This document shows, piece by piece, positions 1-6,566 of a stretch of 36,104 nucleotides of DNA. The first letter of the stretch is position 1; each line of letters starts with the position of its first letter. This DNA comes from a virus. The stretch covers positions 1 to 36,104 of the IMG/VR virus record IMGVR_UViG_3300010151_000050. One strand, 5' to 3'. The notes under the pieces are model-generated. The model had not been told where the DNA came from. It saw only the letters and a list, made by a program, of their open reading frames with translations, and searched no databases. The position numbers and the translations under genes were made by a program.

Positions 1-1
1 A

Positions 2-247
2 GAAACCACCAGTCATCGAGGCTTTACTCCTGACGAGTTAGCAGCATCGTGTGCCAATAAAATTATTTCGGTTTCGTTACACGCTGATCCGATAATCAGG
101 CAACAGGCCGAAGCTTTTAAAGCTCACATAGAACACGTTGTACTTCATTACATTAAGCAGGGCGCTTCTAGCGAAAGAACTACTATTTACAATCTATTAT
201 TAGATGCCGGAGAAAGTTCTTTGGCAGAAAAGATAAGGAGACTTTAA
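2..247 (+). CDS. Partial conserved phage protein (C-terminal 81 residues)
   Basis: The window opens inside this reading frame, which runs without a stop from base 2 to a TAA that shares its last base with the next ATG (TAATG). The visible part reads RGFTPDELAASCANKIISV near its start and ends LAEKIRRL. It is predicted helical and soluble, with no membrane segment or signal peptide. I recall small proteins of this type (RGFTPDE, a central basic/aromatic helix, a KIRRL-like end) in many marine phage genomes next to structural genes, but no function is known to me. The one-base overlap suggests co-translation with the virion protein that follows. The true start lies upstream of the window. Confidence 0.75.
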   Translation, partial: ETTSHRGFTPDELAASCANKIISVSLHADPIIRQQAEAFKAHIEHVVLHYIKQGASSERTTIYNLLLDAGESSLAEKIRRL

Positions 248-681
248 TGGCTTTTTCTGGCAATTATATGTGTACCAGTTTTAAACAAGAGCTTTTGACA
301 GGCACACACAACTTTACAAATTCTACGGGCAATACGTTTAATATAGCGCTGTATACCAACAGCGCTTCCTTTACCGCATCAACTACAGCTTATACGGCTA
401 CCAATGAGGTGACAGGTAGCGGCTATACAGCTAAAGGAAATGCGTTAACTAACGTAACGCCCACAACAGGTGGCACTACCGCTTTTACTGATTTTGCTGA
501 CTCTACATGGAGTACAGCAACCATCACCGCCAGAGGCGCAATGATTTTCAATGACACCGCTGCTGGTGATCCAAGTGTAGTAATTCTGGATTTTGGAGGG
601 GATAAAACCTCTACCGCTGGAGAATTTAAAATTGTAATGCCTACTGCTGATTCGACTAATGCCATAATCCGCATCGCTTAA
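247..681 (+). CDS. Phage virion structural protein (hypothetical)
   Basis: A 144-residue protein rich in Thr, Ala, Ser and Gly, with the beta-rich look of a small phage structural protein. It contains the stretches NIALYTNSASF, NEVTGSGYTAKGNAL, a Trp-containing centre, and ILDFGGDKTSTAGEFKI before the C-terminus. This architecture (ALYTSSA, NEVxGxGYT, LDFG) is a recurrent family in tailed phages, usually next to tail or fibre genes and annotated as structural or hypothetical. There is no signal peptide or transmembrane segment. The start ATG overlaps the upstream stop by one base, with a GGAG four bases before it. The role as a tail or head accessory protein is inferred from family resemblance and position. 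Confidence 0.7.
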   Translation: MAFSGNYMCTSFKQELLTGTHNFTNSTGNTFNIALYTNSASFTASTTAYTATNEVTGSGYTAKGNALTNVTPTTGGTTAFTDFADSTWSTATITARGAMIFNDTAAGDPSVVILDFGGDKTSTAGEFKIVMPTADSTNAIIRIA

Positions 682-698
682 TTACAGGAGACTACTAG

Positions 699-1460
699 AT
701 GTCTTCTGTGGGTTGGAGTCGAGCGGCTTGGGGTGACGGAAGCTGGGGCGAAGACACCAATCAAATCCTTTATCTTAGCGGCTGGGGTCGCTTAGAGGGT
801 TTCGGTGAAGGCGCGTGGGGGCAAACAGATTACTCTCTTGCCGCTACTGGACAAGTAGGAACTGTATCGGCAGGGATCATTGCTGGAGCCACAGTTAATG
901 TAACTGGTGTTGAAGCTACTGGTGTAATCGGAACAGCCAATGTTCAGGGCAAAGGCGAAGTCTTTCCAAGCAGTCTTGAAGCTACCACTGCTGTGGGGTC
1001 GGTTACAGTACATCACAACGATGTGGTTACGGTTACTGGCTTAGCCGCTACAGGTGAAGTTGGTATAGCAGCTCCAGTTTGGCAAACTGGGGTTTATCCT
1101 ACAGGTCTTGCTGCTACTACTGGCTTGTCAGGGCCAACGTCTGTTACCGGAAAAGCAAATGTTTCTGCTGGGAGTTTGGAGGCAGTTAGCGGTTTATCTG
1201 GTGTTACGGTTGAGCTGGTTCTTGAAGTCCCTGTCACTGGGCTTTCCGCGACAACTTCTCTTGGCTCGGTTACTGTATTTACAAATGTAATTATTGATGC
1301 GGTTGGTCTAAGTGCCACTGGTCAAGTAGGAAGAGTCTTGGTCTGGGAGGATATTAATCCTTCACAAAATCCTAGTTGGGTAAACCTTAACCCATCACAA
1401 ACACCGGGATGGAGTAATCTTAATCCTTCACAAACACCTAATTGGACACCTGTCCCATAG
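699..1460 (+). CDS. Beta-repeat virion/tail protein with Trp-rich ends
   Basis: A 253-residue protein. The N-terminal ~40 residues are Gly/Trp-rich (GWSRAAWGDGSWGED, SGWGRLEGFGEGAWG). Residues ~47-230 hold about eight degenerate copies of a GLxATGxVGxVxV unit (for example GLAATGEVGIA, SLEATTAVGSV, GLSATTSLGSV), spaced roughly 20-25 residues apart, suggesting a beta-solenoid or stalk-like fold. The last ~35 residues are three 11-residue copies of NPSQxPxW. The start has an AGGAG eight bases upstream. The gene sits between a small virion protein and a tail fibre gene, so a tail shaft or adhesin role is likely but unproven. I do not recognise a named domain. Confidence 0.65.
   Translation: MSSVGWSRAAWGDGSWGEDTNQILYLSGWGRLEGFGEGAWGQTDYSLAATGQVGTVSAGIIAGATVNVTGVEATGVIGTANVQGKGEVFPSSLEATTAVGSVTVHHNDVVTVTGLAATGEVGIAAPVWQTGVYPTGLAATTGLSGPTSVTGKANVSAGSLEAVSGLSGVTVELVLEVPVTGLSATTSLGSVTVFTNVIIDAVGLSATGQVGRVLVWEDINPSQNPSWVNLNPSQTPGWSNLNPSQTPNWTPVP
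1356..1454 (+). repeat. Three 33-bp direct repeats coding for NPSQxPxW units
   Basis: Three in-frame 33-base units begin at 1356, 1389 and 1422. They encode NPSQNPSWVNL, NPSQTPGWSNL and NPSQTPNWTPV. They form the C-terminus of the beta-repeat protein. The copies differ at silent and replacement positions, so this is a diverged tandem array and not a fresh expansion. Confidence 0.85.
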
Positions 1461-1477
1461 TTAATTGAGGTAAAGAA

Positions 1478-2593
1478 ATGGCAACTTATGCAAATGACTT
1501 GCGGTTGAAAGAGATCGCAACAGGTGATGAAAGTGGTACATGGGGAACCTCCACCAACACTAACCTGTCTCTTGTTAGCGATGCGTTTGGGTATGGCACA
1601 AAGCAAATGTCATCAGACGCAAATGAAACTTTTACGATGCCAAATGCCAGCGCTGATGGCACTCGCGCATTGTATTTAAAGATTACTTCGGCGGTTAGTT
1701 TAACTACCACCAGAGTAGTGACACTTGGCCCTAATACCATATCCAAAGTCTGGATAATAGAAAACGCTACTACAGGTAGCCAGATTATTACGATCAAGCA
1801 AGGGTCTGGTGCTACAGTTAATGTGGCAAGTGGCGCTAAAAAGTATGTCTATACTGACGGTGCTGGGGCTGGCGCTGCTGTGGCAGATGCAAACCCTACG
1901 GAAACCGGAGCGGGTACAGTTACTTCTGTTGGGGGTACTGGCACTGTTAATGGAATTACGCTTACTGGAACAGTTACAAGTTCTGGTAATTTGACACTTG
2001 GTGGCACTCTTGGAAGTGTTGATCTTACGTCACAAATTACAGGTACTCTTCCCGTAGCCAACGGGGGTACAGGAATTACCAGTTTAGGGACGGGTATTGC
2101 CACATGGTGGGGAACCCCATCCTCGGCTAACCTTGCCAGTGCTGTTACTGACGAAACAGGGTCAGGAGCATTGGTATTTGGTACAGCACCTACACTAACA
2201 GGTGTGACCTTAGCCGGAGCGGTAACCGGAGGCGATCAAACAGTTTCTGCTGTTAATCTTAAAGATTACGGCGAAGTTACTAATGCTATAGGAAGTATTG
2301 GTGGTGGTACGCAGGATATTGACCTTAACGATGGTAATTCGGTGACAGGCACAGTAGACACATCAACTACCACCTTTACCTTTTCTAACCCTACCGCATC
2401 AGATGAATTATGCGGGTTTGTTTTAACTCTCACTAACGGTGGAAGCCAGACTGTTAACTGGCCTGCCAGTGTAGATTGGGCGGCAGCGACTGCACCAACA
2501 CTAACATCGTCTGGGGTGGATGTGCTGGTGTTTTATACGGTAGATGGCGGTACAATTTGGTATGGATTCTTATCCGGGGCGGCAATGGCATAA
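1478..2593 (+). CDS. Tail fibre-like protein
   Basis: A 371-residue protein rich in Thr, Gly, Ser and Val. The N-terminal part (DLRLKEIATGDESGTWGTST, then SLVSDAFGYGTKQ) resembles the start of many phage fibre proteins. The centre has short beta-repeat phrases (GTVTSVGGTGTVNGITLTG, LPVANGGTGITSLGTG) of the kind found in fibre shafts. The last ~110 residues (SVTGTVDTSTTTFTF, GSQTVNWPASVDW, VLVFYTVDGGTIWYGFLSG) resemble a fibre tip or head-binding beta domain. A GAGG lies ten bases before the ATG. Its stop shares one base with the ATG of the LamG adhesin gene, so the two fibre-region proteins are likely made together. The function is inferred from composition and phrase-level resemblance. Confidence 0.7.
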   Translation: MATYANDLRLKEIATGDESGTWGTSTNTNLSLVSDAFGYGTKQMSSDANETFTMPNASADGTRALYLKITSAVSLTTTRVVTLGPNTISKVWIIENATTGSQIITIKQGSGATVNVASGAKKYVYTDGAGAGAAVADANPTETGAGTVTSVGGTGTVNGITLTGTVTSSGNLTLGGTLGSVDLTSQITGTLPVANGGTGITSLGTGIATWWGTPSSANLASAVTDETGSGALVFGTAPTLTGVTLAGAVTGGDQTVSAVNLKDYGEVTNAIGSIGGGTQDIDLNDGNSVTGTVDTSTTTFTFSNPTASDELCGFVLTLTNGGSQTVNWPASVDWAAATAPTLTSSGVDVLVFYTVDGGTIWYGFLSGAAMA

Positions 2594-4782
2594 TGACAAG
2601 TATCAGGCGAGAACTACAAGCAGCGGCTGGCGTAAGTACGGGTGAGGCAGACCCTGAAGCGACTGACTTTGATGGGCAAACAAACTATTTAGAACGCACA
2701 TCAGAATTAAGCAATGTTTCAGACGCGAAGACTTTTACCCTTTCTTTTTTTATATACCCAAGCCCTATGTGGCATACCACCACAGACGGCGGCGCTAATC
2801 AGAGTTTCTTTTGGTGTGGGACAGCAACCACCACTTCGCGCAGTTTTATGCGATATGACACAAGCTCAAGTGTATCGGGCAATATGAAATTTTATCTGCG
2901 TCAATCATCTGGAACGGATGCGTTGGTGTTGACGATAAATGTTCCGGTGGCTACATGGACAAATGTTCTGGTTTCTGTTGATCTGGCTAATGCAAGTAAT
3001 CGTTACGTTTATCTAAATGACGTTGATGTAAGCACCAACACAGATATTGTGGATTGGGACACTTATACTGATGCTAATATTGATTGGACAGTTGATTACA
3101 CGCGTTTTGGAAAGATGCACTCAACACAGCAATGGTTTCAGGGCAGGCTTTCTCATTTTTTCCTAGACATGACTTACCGTGATCTGAGTTCATCAGTTAA
3201 TCGCCGTCATTTCATTGACGCTGACGGCTTCCCCGCTGATCCATCTAGCCTTTCCCCGCCTTTGTACATGGCGTTTACTGATGCTTCTGCTGCCGCTACA
3301 AATTCTGGTACAGGTGGAAACTATACTGCTTACGGTACTTTTAACGAGTCGGCTCGTGGGCCTAATCAGTATAATTGTGTAGCTTCTGATTGGGGAACTT
3401 CCGGCGATTATGCTAATACCACTTCTTTTTCTACATCTACAACCACTGTAGTTACTGGTTCGTTTATTTATTCTGCGGCTGGTAGTACCGGAGAAAGTTA
3501 CCTTATGCACAACCCCAATGGCGGTAATTGGGTGCTGGGTCAAATGGGTTCAGGGACAACACTATCGCTTAATTTTGAAGGTGGTGGGCAGGTTTATTAT
3601 GTAATTCCTCTGGGTCGCTTTGGGATTTATCATGTTGCCTATTGCTTTGATTCAGCTTCTTCAGGTAACTGTAAGGTATTTGTCAATGGAACTGACCTAA
3701 CCTCTACAGCGACCACAAGTACGGTTAGTGGTGGAAACATTGGTGGCTTTGATGACACTTATGGCGCAAGGCTAGAAATTAGTAATGACGGCTCTTTTGC
3801 CATTTTTGGTGAAGGTTGGATAGAAAAAACTTATAGAGCGCTTGCAACTGATAATATATTTTGGGATTCGGACAATAGTCGGCCCAAACCTGTAGCGCAA
3901 GTTATAGAAGACGCAGGAGTAACTCCTTTAGGCGGTTATCCGGTTTATGCACCAAATCCGGGGAAGAATCTTGGGTCTAGCGGGGGAAATCTTACCGAGT
4001 ATAGTTTGCCGTGGCGAGGCAGTGTAAGTATGAGTGAGTACATTGGCCGCACCATAAACAATACTTCTGGAGCAACTACCGTACCTATTATGCGCTATAG
4101 CTCTGCATTAACGGGTGTTTCTGACGGAAAAACTTGGTCAATGGCTTTTTCATTTTTTCCAGAGGTAGATGAGAGCGGTAAAACTATTTTAGCTATTGGC
4201 CCTAATGATTATCAAAGAGTCTGGGTTAGTGTTTCCAAAAGTAAAGCTGTAGAAATTGAGACTCAAAACAGTTCAGACACCAAGATTGGTGATGCAGAAG
4301 CATCCGTATCTGTAGATTTAGACGAGTGGCATAACGTCCTTATCTGTTGGGATCAGGCAAGCAGCTCTAATTGCAAAATTTATTTAGATGGAATATCCCA
4401 AACTGTAACCGTATCCACTCTTACTGATGAAAATATTAATATGTCAACCACGGGCGGCTGTAGCCTTGGAGGATTTATTGAAAGTTCCACTGCTGACGGA
4501 AATAATTTTAAAGGGCATTATGGAAATATATTCTGGACTACTGAGTATATTGACTTTGGAACTGAAGCTAACAGGCTTAAATTTTATAGCGCACTCCAAA
4601 TGCCAGTGGATTGCGGTTCGGACGGAACAACCCCTACCGGAACTGCTCCAGCTATATATATGAGAAACGGGGTTAATGCTTACGGCACAAATGCTGGTAC
4701 GGGAGGAAATTTCACAACGCCGGGATCAGGAACTGTTGTCGAAGGTTTGGCTATTGGTAGCGTTCCTGTTGGTTTGCCTTAA
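2593..4782 (+). CDS. LamG/concanavalin-like tail adhesin
   Basis: A 729-residue protein from the ATG at 2593. An in-frame ATG further upstream (2476) would lie inside the fibre gene and adds unrelated sequence, so the TAATG start is preferred. It contains three laminin-G/concanavalin-like beta-sandwich units, at about residues 22-250, 260-400 and 480-725. Each shows the pattern 'hydrophobic strand, W/F-H-x-V-hydrophobic, D-x-A-S, NCK-hydrophobic-Y/F-hydrophobic-N/D-G' (for example HNVLICWDQASSSNCKIYLDG). The ends of units one and three share a GTNAGTGGNFT-like phrase. LamG folds in phage tails usually bind surface glycans, so a receptor-binding role is likely. No catalytic motif of a depolymerase is evident. 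Confidence 0.75.
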   Translation: MTSIRRELQAAAGVSTGEADPEATDFDGQTNYLERTSELSNVSDAKTFTLSFFIYPSPMWHTTTDGGANQSFFWCGTATTTSRSFMRYDTSSSVSGNMKFYLRQSSGTDALVLTINVPVATWTNVLVSVDLANASNRYVYLNDVDVSTNTDIVDWDTYTDANIDWTVDYTRFGKMHSTQQWFQGRLSHFFLDMTYRDLSSSVNRRHFIDADGFPADPSSLSPPLYMAFTDASAAATNSGTGGNYTAYGTFNESARGPNQYNCVASDWGTSGDYANTTSFSTSTTTVVTGSFIYSAAGSTGESYLMHNPNGGNWVLGQMGSGTTLSLNFEGGGQVYYVIPLGRFGIYHVAYCFDSASSGNCKVFVNGTDLTSTATTSTVSGGNIGGFDDTYGARLEISNDGSFAIFGEGWIEKTYRALATDNIFWDSDNSRPKPVAQVIEDAGVTPLGGYPVYAPNPGKNLGSSGGNLTEYSLPWRGSVSMSEYIGRTINNTSGATTVPIMRYSSALTGVSDGKTWSMAFSFFPEVDESGKTILAIGPNDYQRVWVSVSKSKAVEIETQNSSDTKIGDAEASVSVDLDEWHNVLICWDQASSSNCKIYLDGISQTVTVSTLTDENINMSTTGGCSLGGFIESSTADGNNFKGHYGNIFWTTEYIDFGTEANRLKFYSALQMPVDCGSDGTTPTGTAPAIYMRNGVNAYGTNAGTGGNFTTPGSGTVVEGLAIGSVPVGLP

Positions 4783-4793
4783 GGAGAATTAAA

Positions 4794-5252
4794 ATGTCAG
4801 ATTATGTATTGTTAGATTCAGGAGGGGATGTAAAAACGTATCCTTATTCTTTGAAGCAACTTAGAAAAGATAACCCAAATACTTCTTTTCCTGCTTCTCC
4901 GACAGAAGCAATGTTAGCAGAGGTAAACGTATATCCTGCGAACATTACAACAGCCTCATTGGGAGCCAATCAAAAGCTTTCTTATGCAACTACTCCTGTT
5001 TTAGTGAGTGGGTCATGGGTTCTTGCTCATACTGCTACGGCTATGTCAGAGGATGAGATTGCAAGTCGGGATGAAACGCTTGCTATTAACGTGAGGTCTG
5101 AGCGAGATGCTAGGTTAGCTTTAACAGATTGGAGGGCTGGAAGTGATCTTACATTGCCATCTGCGTGGGCAACTTATCGTCAGGCTTTAAGAGATGTCCC
5201 AGCTCAAGGTGGTTTTCCTAATTCAGTCACATGGCCTACGGAGCCAAGTTAA
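4794..5252 (+). CDS. Tail assembly chaperone-like protein (Phage_tail_APC type)
   Basis: A 152-residue protein. The C-terminal half (about residues 98-150) matches the pattern of the Phage_tail_APC/tail-fibre-tip domain: NVRSERDARLALTDWRAGSD, then WATYRQALRDVP and FPNSVTWPTEP. The N-terminal half (KTYPYSLKQLRKDNPNTSFP) is the small domain often preceding it. Such proteins usually follow tail fibre genes and act in fibre or tail-tip assembly, or remain as part of the tip. Here it directly follows the LamG adhesin and has a strong AAGGAG before the ATG. The family call is from recalled motif resemblance. Confidence 0.75.
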   Translation: MSDYVLLDSGGDVKTYPYSLKQLRKDNPNTSFPASPTEAMLAEVNVYPANITTASLGANQKLSYATTPVLVSGSWVLAHTATAMSEDEIASRDETLAINVRSERDARLALTDWRAGSDLTLPSAWATYRQALRDVPAQGGFPNSVTWPTEPS

Positions 5253-5282
5253 ACAGTTAAAATAAGGGGGAGGTCATAGTGA

Positions 5283-6566
5283 GTGATGAAAAAATTATTT
5301 TTCAGCGTTTTGTTGCTGGTGGCTTCTCCTGTGTTCGCCCAGGACACGAACACTAATATTACGACTACTAATACGTCTACCACTACCAATACGTCTACAA
5401 ATAACAACAACAATACGAACGTAAATACCAATACGTCTACAAATACCAATACGTCAACTAGCACTAACGTCAACACAAACACCAACTCAAACGATAATAC
5501 TAACGTAAATACAACGACTTATACGGGTAGCAACACCAATACGAACAGCAATACAACGAACTACACGGGATCAAATACGTCCGTAAATACGAATACGTCA
5601 AATAGCACTAATACCAATGCCAACACCAATAACAACACAAATAATACGAATTACACTGGGGTAAACACGAACAATTCCACTAACGTAAACACTAACGCAA
5701 ATACGAACACAACGACTTACGATGGCACAACTAACTCAAACAATGTTAATAACAACACTACTAACTATACGGGTGTCACCACGAACACGAATAGCAATAC
5801 AACGAATTCAACATCTGCGGCCACAAACACCAATACGAATAGCAACACCAATGTCTCTACTTCAACGAATAATTCAACTAATACCAATACGAATAATTCA
5901 ACATCGGATAACAGTAACACCACGAACTACACGGGTTCGTCGGTAAGCAATAACACCAACAGCAACACGACTAACTACACAGGCGATACGACCTCTAATA
6001 ACACGAACACCAGCACTAACACGAACACTAACACCTCGACTGTTAATCAAACTTCTAGCAGTAATAACGTAAGCACTAACAACGATTTTAGCCAATCAAA
6101 CAGCGAAGTAAGCTCTACGGCTAACAATACGAATACAAACAACAACACAAGCCAATCAACAAGCAGCCAGCGGGTAACTCAACGAATAGAATCACCACCG
6201 CCTAGCGCAATAGCGCCAAGCATTGGCTCTAGTTACTCGCAAGACCTCTGTACTACTGGCGTGTCAGGAGCAATACAAACGCAGATATTTGGCTTCTCTG
6301 GGGGTCGCTCTATTACTGATGAAAACTGCGAAAGAATTAAGCTAGGCAAGACCCTGTATGACATGGGAATGCGAGTGGCTGCGGTAAGCCTGATGTGTCA
6401 GGACGAACGAGTATTTGACGCTATGCGAATGGCAGGAACTCCTTGTCCCTACGAAGGGTTAATAGGCGAAGAAGCTCAGATAGCTTGGGAAGCTGAAGCA
6501 GAAGAGCCGGAAGAAATAGAATCTGACTACCAGTACAGGCGTTACGGCAGCAGGGGCAGAAGATGA
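5283..6566 (+). CDS. Exported Asn/Thr-repeat protein with Cys-containing C-terminal domain
   Basis: About 427 residues. A classic Sec signal peptide (KKLFFSVLLLVASPVFAQ, cleavage likely after VFA) is followed by ~280 residues made almost only of Asn, Thr and Ser, with Tyr-Thr-Gly punctuation (TNYTG, TTYTG) about seven times. The C-terminal ~115 residues form a separate domain: DLCTTGVSG, then ERIKLGKTLYDMGMRVAAVS, a Cys, and GTPCPYEGLIGEEAQ, with four cysteines and a basic tail YRRYGSRGRR. I recall this C-terminal domain in other marine phages but know no function. The start may be GTG 5283 or ATG 5286; a GGGGGAGG lies 9-12 bases upstream. The stop overlaps the next ATG (ATGA). An extracytoplasmic, possibly fibrous or amyloid-like role is inference. 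Confidence 0.75.
   Translation: MMKKLFFSVLLLVASPVFAQDTNTNITTTNTSTTTNTSTNNNNNTNVNTNTSTNTNTSTSTNVNTNTNSNDNTNVNTTTYTGSNTNTNSNTTNYTGSNTSVNTNTSNSTNTNANTNNNTNNTNYTGVNTNNSTNVNTNANTNTTTYDGTTNSNNVNNNTTNYTGVTTNTNSNTTNSTSAATNTNTNSNTNVSTSTNNSTNTNTNNSTSDNSNTTNYTGSSVSNNTNSNTTNYTGDTTSNNTNTSTNTNTNTSTVNQTSSSNNVSTNNDFSQSNSEVSSTANNTNTNNNTSQSTSSQRVTQRIESPPPSAIAPSIGSSYSQDLCTTGVSGAIQTQIFGFSGGRSITDENCERIKLGKTLYDMGMRVAAVSLMCQDERVFDAMRMAGTPCPYEGLIGEEAQIAWEAEAEEPEEIESDYQYRRYGSRGRR
5346..6160 (+). repeat. Low-complexity Asn/Thr-coding repeat tract
   Basis: About 800 bases built from reiterated AAC, AAT, ACG, ACC, ACT and AAC-ACN pairs, coding for alternating Asn and Thr. Copies are highly degenerate at third positions, so the amino-acid pattern and not the DNA repeat appears to be maintained. 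YTG-containing units recur at irregular intervals. Confidence 0.8.

Noticed and set aside
293-322. TTGACA inside the first complete gene as a promoter
   Set aside because: The -35 match at 297 has only a weak AAATTC -10 at suitable spacing and lies within coding sequence of a continuous operon.
2476-2592. Upstream start for the LamG adhesin
   Set aside because: It would overlap the fibre gene by 118 bases and adds Cys-rich sequence of no LamG character; the TAATG start at 2593 fits the coupling seen in this operon.
1478-5252. Diversity-generating retroelement acting on the fibre genes
   Set aside because: I see no reverse transcriptase, no template/variable repeat pair and no adenine-biased variable end in this window.
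5346-6160. Possible CRISPR array or non-coding satellite
   Set aside because: There are no constant repeats with unique spacers; the tract is an open reading frame with a signal peptide and a C-terminal domain, and codons vary.
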